A stretch of DNA of 64,000 bases from Citrobacter sp. Marseille-Q6884. Lineage in GTDB: Bacteria > Pseudomonadota > Gammaproteobacteria > Enterobacterales > Enterobacteriaceae. The stretch lies in the NCBI RefSeq assembly GCF_945906775.1, contig NZ_CAMDRE010000003.1, positions 124,001 through 188,000 on the forward strand, written 5' to 3'. Of this stretch, positions 28,658-37,450 are shown piece after piece. Each line of letters opens with the position of its first letter. The stretch's first letter is position 1. A program made the position numbers and the translations under genes. The notes below the pieces were generated by a model. That model saw only the letters and a program-made list of their open reading frames with translations, ran no database searches and had not been told where the DNA came from.

Positions 28658-29113
28658 ATGCAAATTAATTTTGAGAATCTGACCATTGGCGTTTTTGCCA
28701 AGGCGGCCGGGGTCAATGTGGAGACCATCCGGTTCTACCAGCGCAAGGGCCTGCTGCCGGAGCCAGACAAGCCCTATGGCAGCATTCGCCGCTATGGCGA
28801 GGCGGATGTAACACGAGTGCGGTTCGTGAAATCGGCCCAGCGGCTGGGCTTTAGCCTGGACGAAATCGCCGAGCTACTGCGGCTGGAGGATGGCACCCAT
28901 TGCGAGGAAGCCAGCGGCCTGGCCGAGCACAAGCTCAAGGATGTGCGCGAGAAGATGGCCGACTTGGCACGCATGGAGGCCGTGCTGTCTGAACTGGTGT
29001 GCGCCTGCCACGCGCGGAAAGGGAACGTTTCCTGCCCGCTGATTGCGTCACTGCAAGACGGAACGAAGCTCGCTGCATCGGCGCGGGGGAGTCACGGGGT
29101 GACTACGCCTTAG
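28658..29113 (+). CDS. merR: Mercury-responsive regulator MerR
   Basis: 151-aa MerR: N-terminal winged helix ([26 protein letters not shown]), dimer helix, and the three Hg(II)-binding cysteines in [19 protein letters not shown]. It represses and, with Hg(II), activates the divergent merT promoter and represses itself. The C-terminus ([10 protein letters not shown]) is a few residues longer than in Tn501 MerR (144 aa) and its last codons run into the transposon's terminal repeat. Confidence 0.95.
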   Translation: MQINFENLTIGVFAKAAGVNVETIRFYQRKGLLPEPDKPYGSIRRYGEADVTRVRFVKSAQRLGFSLDEIAELLRLEDGTHCEEASGLAEHKLKDVREKMADLARMEAVLSELVCACHARKGNVSCPLIASLQDGTKLAASARGSHGVTTP

Positions 29114-29146
29114 CGTGCTTTATTTTCCGAATTCTGAGACGACCCC
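29109..29146 (+). repeat. Tn21-family IRmer (38-bp terminal repeat)
   Basis: Inner end CTTAGCGTGC faces merR, outer end GACGACCCC faces right. The sequence matches the mer-side terminal repeat of Tn21-group transposons, differing from Tn21 itself at the central GAATTC-like part. It interrupts the tnpA fragment that follows. Confidence 0.9.
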
Positions 29147-29319
29147 AGGTAGCAGAGCTGCACCGCGAAGCCCAGCCGATTGGCCGGGCCGCGCCGCTGC
29201 CGGATGATGGAGAGGTCGCTTTCGCTGAACGTGTAGTGACGGATCAACTCATCCTTGGTGTCCGGCAACGCCAGCAGGCTTTCGCGCTCGGCGGCGGAGA
29301 GGATCGAACGGCGGGGCAT
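29147..29319 (-). pseudogene. tnpA: Tn3-family transposase, first 57 codons only
   Basis: Begins [20 protein letters not shown] and continues [34 protein letters not shown], the N-terminus of Tn21/Tn501-type TnpA. It is cut at the IRmer at 29146; the last codons of the open frame are read from that repeat. The mer transposon therefore jumped into, or recombined with, an older Tn3-family element. The remainder of this tnpA is not in the window. Confidence 0.9.
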
Positions 29320-29477
29320 GCGGTTTCCTTCTTCTTGAAAACGTAGGTTTGTGACAAGCCCGCCAAGGCAACCGGCGCGGCACGGGAATCAAGGCATTGC
29401 GATTCTCGAAAATAGTTCTTGAAATTCTATTCTTGATTGCATATCATCTCAACGAGTTTCGATAAGAAAGGATGCGC
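29320..29477. promoter_or_regulatory. Divergent tnpA/mntA intergenic region, possible res site
   Basis: 158 bp between the starts of the broken tnpA and mntA. AT-rich imperfect repeats around 29400-29445 (AATAGTTCTTGAAATTCTATTCTTGATTG split by short spacers) resemble a recombination/res or promoter zone, the usual position of passenger toxin-antitoxin genes in Tn3-family elements. The res assignment is inference. Confidence 0.4.
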
Positions 29478-29768
29478 ATGCGACCGTCTGTTGTGCTTGA
29501 CATGAAGCGAAGCGCAGTGCGTGAAGCGGTAGGCCGCTTTCGCGCCGCGAACCCGCGCGTCTTCGGCTCGGTGCTGCATGGCACCGACCGGGATGGCAGC
29601 GACCTCGACCTGTTGGTCGATGCGCTGCCCGGTGCCACGTTGTTGGACTTGGGCGATTTGGAAGAAGAACTGAAATCGCTGCTCGGCGTTGACGTCGATC
29701 TGCTGACTCCCGGCGACCTGCCGCCGAAGTTCCGGGCCAAGGTGCTCGCGGAGGCGCAACCGATATGA
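29478..29768 (+). CDS. mntA: MntA-type minimal nucleotidyltransferase antitoxin
   Basis: 96-aa MNT-fold protein with the GSx10DxD signature in VFGSVLHGTDRDGSDLDLLVD. MntA proteins neutralise HepT by transferring AMP units to a tyrosine near its RNase site. I prefer the ATG at 29478 over 29472 because AAAGGA is then better spaced. The stop overlaps the hepT start by 4 bp. Confidence 0.9.
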   Translation: MRPSVVLDMKRSAVREAVGRFRAANPRVFGSVLHGTDRDGSDLDLLVDALPGATLLDLGDLEEELKSLLGVDVDLLTPGDLPPKFRAKVLAEAQPI

Positions 29769-30166
29769 GCGAGAACCGCCTGCCCGATTACCTCGACCAC
29801 ATTCAGCAGGCCGCAACCGATGCGCGCAGCTTCGTGGAAGGGATGGCCAAGGACGACTTCTTGGCCGACAAGCGCACCCAGCAGGCCGTCATCATGAGCC
29901 TGATCGTCATCGGCGAGGCGGCCACAAAGGTGATGGATGGCTACGTCGAGTTCACCCAGGCGCATGCCGACGTGCCGTGGCGCAGCATGCGCAATATGCG
30001 TAATCGCATGGCTCACGGCTATTTCGACATCAACCTCGATGTGGTGTGGGAGACGGTACAGGAATGGCTGCCGGCGTTGCTCCAGCAATTGCCCGCCGTG
30101 CGTCAGGATGCCGACGATGAAGACCGTAACGACAACTGTGAAAGAGGGATCTCCGATGACTGTTGA
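29765..30166 (+). CDS. hepT: HepT-type HEPN toxin
   Basis: 133-aa all-helical HEPN protein with the RNase motif Rx4-6HxY in MRNRMAHGYFDIN near residue 82. HepT acts as an RNase and is kept inactive by AMPylation by its partner MntA, encoded just upstream with a 4-bp overlap. GC content and codon use are higher than in the enterobacterial neighbours, pointing to an origin in a Pseudomonas-like or environmental host. Its C-terminal codons overlap the cupin gene. Confidence 0.9.
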   Translation: MSENRLPDYLDHIQQAATDARSFVEGMAKDDFLADKRTQQAVIMSLIVIGEAATKVMDGYVEFTQAHADVPWRSMRNMRNRMAHGYFDINLDVVWETVQEWLPALLQQLPAVRQDADDEDRNDNCERGISDDC

Positions 30167-30512
30167 ATCGAGAATATTTTCTGTAGCCGAGTATGTTCAG
30201 CCGTCCGAAGGCGAGCCTATTCGTTCCGTTGTGCTTGAAACCCGAGACTCAATTATCGTGGTTTGGCATGTCCATCCCGGGCAGGAAATTGCGGCTCACA
30301 TTCATCCTCACGGCCAAGACACGTGGACTGTTTTGTCGGGAATGGCTGATTACTTTCAGGGCAATGGGATTGTTCGTGCCCTCAGGGAAGGTGAGATAGC
30401 CGTGGCAAGACCGGGCCAAGTGCACGGGGCGCGAAATACAGGTACCGAGCCATTTGTGTTAGTCTCGGTTGTGGCATCAGCCAATGCCGGTTTCGTATTG
30501 GCTGAGCGATAG
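30156..30512 (+). CDS. Single-domain cupin protein
   Basis: 118-aa cupin: motif 1 VWHVHPGQEIAAHIHPHGQDTW supplies the metal-binding histidines and motif 2 (GEIAVARPGQVHGARN) the last histidine. GGGATCTCC precedes the ATG at 30156, which overlaps the end of hepT by 11 bp. Small cupins bind a metal and a small ligand; the substrate is unknown. It travels with the MntA/HepT pair as transposon cargo. Confidence 0.8.
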   Translation: MTVESRIFSVAEYVQPSEGEPIRSVVLETRDSIIVVWHVHPGQEIAAHIHPHGQDTWTVLSGMADYFQGNGIVRALREGEIAVARPGQVHGARNTGTEPFVLVSVVASANAGFVLAER

Positions 30513-30766
30513 AGCCCAATCTCTGGAGTTGGTCCAATGAGCGGTCGGGGAGATAGGTAACAGACATGCAGCGGACACGGCTGCTAAACCAGGTCGCAAA
30601 CCTCCTTGCGTCGCAGCGTGCCGCAAGCGACGCGATCAATCGAATGGGGTCGGCATGAGACTGAACACCATCCAGTTCCCGACCGCGTAGCCGCCTGTCC
30701 TGCCGATCAGGTCTTGACCATCGACGCCTGGGATCAGTCCTGAATGTTCTTGGAGACCACTACGTT
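30513..30766. other. GC-rich gene-free stretch
   Basis: 254 bp between the cupin gene and the 104-aa gene. No convincing frame with a start, no terminator. Composition resembles the transposon cargo on its left. Confidence 0.4.
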
Positions 30767-31081
30767 ATGAGCCGCAGCCGCCGCAAAACACCCATCGTCG
30801 GGCACACGACCTGCGGCAGCGAGCGCGAGGACAAGAAGCTCTGGCATCAGCGCTGGCGCACCCGTGAGCGCACGGCGCTGACCAGCGCGTCGCCCGAAGC
30901 CCTGAGCGCCCATCTGCCCCTGCTGGAAAACCAGGCCAGCAGCGTCTGGTCGATGGGCAAGGATGGCCGCTCCTACTGGCCCGTCAAGCGCCAGGCCGCC
31001 ACGGCGGATCGCATCGCCAATCACAAGGGACGCAACCCGCAAGAACGCGCCTCCCTGAAAAAGCGCCTGCTTACACTGTGA
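30767..31081 (+). CDS. Basic hypothetical protein (104 aa)
   Basis: Very basic protein that starts MSRSRRKTPIVGHTTCGSE and contains DKKLWHQRWRTRERTAL. Proteins with the SRSRRKTPI start occur in many plasmids and phages without a known role. The basic character would allow nucleic-acid binding. Codon use is GC-rich like the neighbouring mntA/hepT region. Confidence 0.6.
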   Translation: MSRSRRKTPIVGHTTCGSEREDKKLWHQRWRTRERTALTSASPEALSAHLPLLENQASSVWSMGKDGRSYWPVKRQAATADRIANHKGRNPQERASLKKRLLTL

Positions 31082-31223
31082 TTCCTTCAAAATATCTAAA
31101 CGAAATTTCCCGACACCTGTTTAAGCTATCTTGCTGATATTTCTGTTTTTCGATTTTTGCCGGCGCGATGCCGGCGACGTTGGCCAGCTGCCCCGGGCGC
31201 GATACTGAGATCAGTTTCTTTGA

Positions 31224-31247
31224 ACAAAAAAACCGCCTTTTGGCGGT
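31224..31247 (-). terminator. Rho-independent terminator after nuc
   Basis: Leftward ACCGCC/GGCGGT stem with an AAAA loop and seven T, directly after the nuclease gene. Confidence 0.88.
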
Positions 31248-31253
31248 CAGTAT

Positions 31254-31787
31254 TCAGTAGCTGGAACGGTAGTCTCTCCCCCGATTCCAGCGGTCTTGCC
31301 AGTGTTCGAGGAATGATTCAGCGAGCTTAGGCATGTTCCAGATCACCACCGCATTCTCCGAGTTTTTCGTTTCGGCCGCTTTGGTGAAATTAAAGCTGCC
31401 AGTTTCAACGGTCACATTATCCACGATGATCACCTTGTCATGCTGGATAGGGAAATCACTGTCAGTACGCAAAGGGATGCCGCTGTTCGCTATGTAGTTC
31501 ATGGCCGCAATGCTGGCGCGCCCCGTATTGCCCCTTTCATCAATTACGATTTTCACATCAACTCCCCGTTTTTTGGCTGCTACCAGTGCTTTCATAATAT
31601 CCGGGGCGGTAAAAGAATAAGCCATCATCCGTATCGAGGTTTTTGCGGAGTCAATGGCGCTCAGGACGAGAACGCGGGCGCTTCCTTCAGGCGAGTAGCC
31701 AACCTGAACGGATGGTTCCACCGCAAAGGCGGGCAGGGCGGCTGTCGTAAATGCTGCGGCCAGAAGCCAGGTTGCTAAGTTTTTCAT
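31254..31787 (-). CDS. nuc: Secreted PLD-family endonuclease (Nuc-like)
   Basis: 177-aa protein with a signal peptide (MKNLATWLLAAAFTTAALPAFA) and a phospholipase-D-type nuclease domain with one HKD motif, HDKVIIVDN, followed by GSFNFT. It is the plasmid Nuc family (pKM101 nuc): a periplasmic non-specific endonuclease that works as a dimer. The ATG at 31787 overlaps the stop of the virB11-like gene (TAATG), the usual place of nuc next to type IV secretion genes. Confidence 0.9.
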   Translation of the reverse strand: MKNLATWLLAAAFTTAALPAFAVEPSVQVGYSPEGSARVLVLSAIDSAKTSIRMMAYSFTAPDIMKALVAAKKRGVDVKIVIDERGNTGRASIAAMNYIANSGIPLRTDSDFPIQHDKVIIVDNVTVETGSFNFTKAAETKNSENAVVIWNMPKLAESFLEHWQDRWNRGRDYRSSY

Positions 31788-32427
31788 TACAGGCTCCCGT
31801 TCACACACTGCATTTTATATTCAGGGTCAAAATAAATTTCTTTGATTTTCCGCTTTTCCATATGCACCACAACGTCAATGGTGGAGTAGAGCATTCGCAT
31901 AATATCGCTCATATCGAGCATACGGCCGATAGGGGTCGCCTTGATAAGCAGCCCAATACGGTTAAAGGCATCGCGCGCAGAGTTAGCGTGCGTTGACATA
32001 ACACCGCCTGGATGGCCGGTATTAAGTGCTTTAAGATAATCCCACGCAGCATCATCCCTAAGCTCAGTCATGATGATACGGCCCGGTGTCAGACGCATAC
32101 AGGCTCGCAGGGCATCAGTGGCGCTGACGCGGCCGATCTTTCCTGCATCGCCGTACATCATATAAACGGCTTCTACAACGTGATCGACCGTGACTTCGTG
32201 AACGTCCTCTAAAATAATTACACGCTCGTCTTTATGTAGCGATTTTAACAGCGCGCGCGTGAGTACCGTTTTCCCCGACCCGGTTTCACCGCAGATCACG
32301 ATAGTGCGTTTCTTCTCAACGGCGGTTTGCAGGAATGCGGGCCATTTTTCGCTGCTGTGCAGCTCTTTAAGGAAAAAATCATCATCCGTTAGGCTTTGCT
32401 TGCTGCCGGTAATCTTCCGGCAGTCAC
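31787..32427 (-). pseudogene. VirB11-like type IV secretion ATPase, N-terminal domain lost
   Basis: The C-terminal ATPase domain is intact: Walker A ICGETGSGKTVLTR, the Asp box LEDVHE, the Walker B/His region RIIMTELRDDAAWDYLKALNTGHPGGVMSTHANS. About the first 120 residues of a normal VirB11 (330-340 aa) are missing because the Tn3-type terminal repeat at 32428 cuts the gene; the open frame now starts within that repeat (MAFKP). VirB11 powers pilus assembly and DNA transfer from the cytoplasmic side. The rest of the tra region is absent, so this is a relic of another conjugative plasmid. Confidence 0.88.
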
Positions 32428-32465
32428 GGGGTTTGAAGGCCAATGGAACGAAAACGTACGTTAAG
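32428..32465 (+). repeat. Tn3-type 38-bp terminal repeat (left end)
   Basis: Outer end GGGGTTTGAAGG faces left into virB11, inner end ACGTTAAG faces right. It is the inverted partner of the repeat at 28198-28235 with two mismatches. Together they bracket 28236-32427 with their outer ends, as two directly oriented copies of the same transposon or an unresolved cointegrate would. Confidence 0.88.
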
Positions 32466-32493
32466 AATGTAATTTATTGATATTCATAAAAAT

Positions 32494-32524
32494 AAAAAAA
32501 GGATCGCTGATTGATCCTTTTGTT
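32494..32524 (-). terminator. Rho-independent terminator
   Basis: GGATC/GATCC stem with a 7-nt loop and seven T in the leftward direction, placed after the TIR gene remnant; the other strand has T4 and may also stop transcripts. Confidence 0.75.
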
Positions 32525-32548
32525 TTGCTATTTGAATTTCGATAAACA

Positions 32549-32882
32549 TTAACCACGAGAATGCAGTAGCTCGGCTATCTCATGAGCAATTTCATCGATT
32601 GTATGAGTTGCAGTACTACGAGCAACTTTGTCTGCTAATGATGGACTAAAATCGACAACTTCTTGTTTTGTAATATTATGCCATATGGGAAGCAATATTT
32701 GCTCACCAGAAATAGCACGAGTGACGATTCCATCAAGTTCATAATTTGTCCAACCTTTGCTTATAAACGCCGGAGACAAAACTACTAACCCAACACGACT
32801 GTTTGCTAAACCTTTGTCTATTTTTTGTCTCAGGCTGTCACCAATTCTTAACGTCATTTCGTCATACCATACATTAAGGCCG
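32549..32882 (-). pseudogene. TIR-domain protein, N-terminus cut by IS30
   Basis: About 110 native residues of a TIR domain remain: GLNVWYDEMTLRIGDSLRQKIDKGLANSRVGLVVLSPAF and GWTNYELDGI, where the Glu of WxxYEL is the usual NADase catalytic residue, then the C-terminal helices. The start of the TIR fold is lost at the IS30 end (32883); the open frame now begins inside IS30. TIR proteins of bacteria are often antiviral NAD+-consuming effectors or sensors. The gene lies inside the Tn3-type transposon end, so it was probably cargo. Confidence 0.85.
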
Positions 32883-34103
32883 TGTAGATTCAATTGGTCA
32901 ACGCAACAGTTATGTGAAAACATGGGGTTGCGGAGGTTTTTTGAATGAGACGAACATTTACAGCAGAGGAAAAAGCCTCTGTTTTTGAACTATGGAAGAA
33001 CGGAACAGGCTTCAGTGAAATAGCGAATATCCTGGGTTCAAAACCCGGAACGATCTTCACTATGTTAAGGGATACTGGCGGCATAAAACCCCATGAGCGT
33101 AAGCGGGCTGTAGCTCACCTGACACTGTCTGAGCGCGAGGAGATACGAGCTGGTTTGTCAGCCAAAATGAGCATTCGTGCGATAGCTACTGCGCTGAATC
33201 GCAGTCCTTCGACGATCTCACGTGAAGTTCAGCGTAATCGGGGCAGACGCTATTACAAAGCTGTTGATGCTAATAACCGAGCCAACAGAATGGCGAAAAG
33301 GCCAAAACCGTGCTTACTGGATCAAAATTTACCATTGCGAAAGCTTGTTCTGGAAAAGCTGGAGATGAAATGGTCTCCAGAGCAAATATCAGGATGGTTA
33401 AGGCGAACAAAACCACGTCAAAAAACGCTGCGAATATCACCTGAGACAATTTATAAAACGCTGTACTTTCGTAGCCGTGAAGCGCTACACCACCTGAATA
33501 TACAGCATCTGCGACGGTCGCATAGCCTTCGCCATGGCAGGCGTCATACCCGCAAAGGCGAAAGAGGTACGATTAACATAGTGAACGGAACACCAATTCA
33601 CGAACGTTCCCGAAATATCGATAACAGACGCTCTCTGGGGCATTGGGAGGGCGATTTAGTCTCAGGTACAAAAAACTCTCATATAGCCACACTTGTAGAC
33701 CGAAAATCACGTTATACGATCATCCTTAGACTCAGGGGCAAAGATTCTGTCTCAGTAAATCAGGCTCTTACCGACAAATTCCTGAGTTTACCGTCAGAAC
33801 TCAGAAAATCACTGACATGGGACAGAGGAATGGAACTGGCCAGACATCTAGAATTTACTGTCAGCACCGGCGTTAAAGTTTACTTCTGCGATCCTCAGAG
33901 TCCTTGGCAGCGGGGAACAAATGAGAACACAAATGGGCTAATTCGGCAGTACTTTCCTAAAAAGACATGTCTTGCCCAATATACTCAACATGAACTAGAT
34001 CTGGTTGCTGCTCAGCTAAACAACAGACCGAGAAAGACACTGAAGTTCAAAACACCGAAAGAGATAATTGAAAGGGGTGTTGCATTGACAGATTGAATCT
34101 ACA
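32883..34103 (+). mobile_element. IS30, complete
   Basis: 1221 bp, the exact length of IS30, from TGTAGATTCAATTGG to CAGATTGAATCTACA. It separates the TIR remnant from an IS3-family remnant, so it may have inserted at, or deleted, a junction. Confidence 0.96.
32945..34096 (+). CDS. IS30 transposase
   Basis: 383-aa IS30 transposase. N-terminal HTH regions (RRTFTAEEKASVFELWKNGTGFSEIA, then LTLSEREEIRAGL ... SIRAIATALNRSPSTISREVQRN) bind the ends; the DDE core shows HWEGDLVSG, LTWDRGMELA and NENTNGLIRQYFPK. Length is as expected. Confidence 0.97.
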   Translation: MRRTFTAEEKASVFELWKNGTGFSEIANILGSKPGTIFTMLRDTGGIKPHERKRAVAHLTLSEREEIRAGLSAKMSIRAIATALNRSPSTISREVQRNRGRRYYKAVDANNRANRMAKRPKPCLLDQNLPLRKLVLEKLEMKWSPEQISGWLRRTKPRQKTLRISPETIYKTLYFRSREALHHLNIQHLRRSHSLRHGRRHTRKGERGTINIVNGTPIHERSRNIDNRRSLGHWEGDLVSGTKNSHIATLVDRKSRYTIILRLRGKDSVSVNQALTDKFLSLPSELRKSLTWDRGMELARHLEFTVSTGVKVYFCDPQSPWQRGTNENTNGLIRQYFPKKTCLAQYTQHELDLVAAQLNNRPRKTLKFKTPKEIIERGVALTD

Positions 34104-34354
34104 GCGGCTTTTTTTAATATGTCCCGTTCGTCTGTAACCCGCTTCAGCTCTTTCTGGAGACGGCGGATCTCGGCCTGAGCATCTGACTGTTCTTTATTAA
34201 TGGAAGGATCCGGACCGTACATCTTTATCCAGGCGTAAAGGCTGTGGGTGGTGATATCGAGACGTGTTGCAACGCTGGCAACAGAATAACCGCGATCAAC
34301 AACCTGTTTGACTGCTTCAGTTTTAAACTCTTCGGGATAACGCTTACCGCTCAT
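34104..34354 (-). pseudogene. IS3-family OrfA fragment
   Basis: About 83 residues of an OrfA protein: HTH (KRYPEEFKTEAVKQVVDRGYSVASVATRLDITTHSLYAWI split by normal loops) and the leucine zipper (EIRRLQKELKRVTDERDILKKA). The frame is cut by IS30 at 34103 and reads into IS30 sequence; OrfB is absent. The element end probably lies near 34390. Confidence 0.85.
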
Positions 34355-34360
34355 GGGCAC

Positions 34361-34668
34361 CTCTCTTTAAGCCATCTTAAATGACTCTGAGGTGTCTGTT
34401 AAACCCGTGGCGATTCAAGAGAAAGAACATTCTGAATTCATCCGCCAGTTCATCCGGGAACGGCTCTGGCAGGCAGTGCCCGCAGTCATACATGACCGAC
34501 CTGATAACGTCTGGCCTTCTTCGCTCAGTAACGTTTTGTGTCCAGGACGTCAGTCTTCACAGCTGTCAAATCAACGCTATTTCATAAGGCGGCTCACGTT
34601 TTTATGTCATGAGCCGCGCTTTTCCGGCTGGAACGTTCCACCCACTCGGTCACTGTGATTTAATATGC
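34361..34668. other. Remnant region upstream of scrK
   Basis: About 300 bp. An open frame at 34392-34658 shows no recognisable domain and no ribosome site and is probably debris. GAGCCGC/GCGGCTC arms near 34579-34620 may form a terminator-like hairpin before the scrK promoter. Confidence 0.4.
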
Positions 34669-34680
34669 TAAACCGGTTTA
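34669..34680. promoter_or_regulatory. ScrR-type operator of scrK
   Basis: Perfect palindrome TAAACCGGTTTA 28 bp before the scrK start, identical to the two operators before scrY and of the type bound by LacI-family sucrose repressors. Confidence 0.85.
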
Positions 34681-34708
34681 ATTAAGTTTAGCTTTGGAGG
34701 GTTTTAGC

Positions 34709-35632
34709 ATGAATGCAAAAGTTTGGGTTCTGGGCGACGCGGTGGTGGACCTGCTGCCGGAGAGCGAAGGGCGCCTGCTGCAGTGCCCTGGAGGCGCGCC
34801 GGCTAACGTGGCGGTAGGGGTTGCCCGCCTTGGCGGCAACAGCGGATTTATCGGCCGCGTCGGCGGTGACCCGTTTGGCCGCTACATGCGTCATACCCTG
34901 CAACAGGAGCAGGTCGACGTCAGCCATATGTATCTCGACGATCAGCACCGCACGTCCACTGTGGTCGTCGACCTTGACGACCAGGGGGAACGCACCTTTA
35001 CCTTTATGGTACGCCCCAGCGCGGACCTGTTCCTGGTTGAAGAAGACCTGCCACAGTTTGCCGCCGGACAGTGGTTGCACGTCTGCTCCATCGCGCTCAG
35101 CGCCGAGCCCAGCCGTAGCACTACCTTCGCGGCGATGGAGAGCATCAGGTCTGCCGGCGGTCGGGTCAGCTTTGACCCTAATATTCGTCCCGATCTCTGG
35201 CAGGATCAGGCTTTGCTGCTAGCCTGCCTCGATCGCGCTTTGCACATGGCCAACGTGGTAAAGCTATCGGAAGAGGAGCTGGTCTTCATCAGCAGCAGTA
35301 ATGATTTAGCATACGGAATCGCCAGCGTAACGGAGCGCTATCAGCCAGAATTGCTACTGGTGACCCGGGGCAAAGCGGGGGTGCTTGCCGCGTTTCAGCA
35401 GAAGTTTACCCATTTCAACGCCCGGCCTGTGGCCAGCGTGGACACCACCGGCGCGGGAGACGCATTTGTCGCCGGACTGCTCGCCAGCCTTGCGGCTAAC
35501 GGGATGCCAACGGACATGACCGCACTGGAACCGACACTCACGCTTGCACAGACCTGCGGCGCCCTGGCCACCACAGCCAAAGGTGCGATGACCGCCTTGC
35601 CTTATCAGCGCGATCTCAACCGTCAGTTTTAA
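34709..35632 (+). CDS. scrK: Fructokinase ScrK
   Basis: 307-aa PfkB-family kinase: the N-terminal CPGGAPANVAVGVARLGG and C-terminal signature DTTGAGDAFVAGLLASL, whose Asp is the catalytic base. It phosphorylates the fructose released by ScrB to fructose-6-phosphate using ATP in the cytoplasm. GGAGG lies nine bases before the ATG at 34709. It has its own ScrR-type operator and promoter, and a weak hairpin (GCCGC/GCGGC) separates it from scrY. Confidence 0.95.
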   Translation: MNAKVWVLGDAVVDLLPESEGRLLQCPGGAPANVAVGVARLGGNSGFIGRVGGDPFGRYMRHTLQQEQVDVSHMYLDDQHRTSTVVVDLDDQGERTFTFMVRPSADLFLVEEDLPQFAAGQWLHVCSIALSAEPSRSTTFAAMESIRSAGGRVSFDPNIRPDLWQDQALLLACLDRALHMANVVKLSEEELVFISSSNDLAYGIASVTERYQPELLLVTRGKAGVLAAFQQKFTHFNARPVASVDTTGAGDAFVAGLLASLAANGMPTDMTALEPTLTLAQTCGALATTAKGAMTALPYQRDLNRQF

Positions 35633-35682
35633 TCCTTAAAGCCGCTTTGCGCGGCTCACTTTGTTGCATGCATCACATTTAT

Positions 35683-35694
35683 TAAACCGGTTTA
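35683..35694. promoter_or_regulatory. ScrR-type operator 1 of scrYAB
   Basis: TAAACCGGTTTA, 104 bp upstream of scrY, identical to the scrK operator. Confidence 0.85.
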
Positions 35695-35740
35695 GCATAT
35701 TTGTTTTAAGAAAAACAAAGGTCGGGCTTAACATAGCGCC

Positions 35741-37315
<1,575 letters not shown>

Positions 37316-37450
37316 CGGCTTACGCCTGATGACAGGAATAGCCGGGGGTCAGAGCATCTTTGTCACCCCGGACTCAACTAAGACGCAGAAAAAGCGCTCC
37401 CGTGAACGCGGGACGACAACATAAAAATGTTTAAGCCTTAAGAGGGTACT

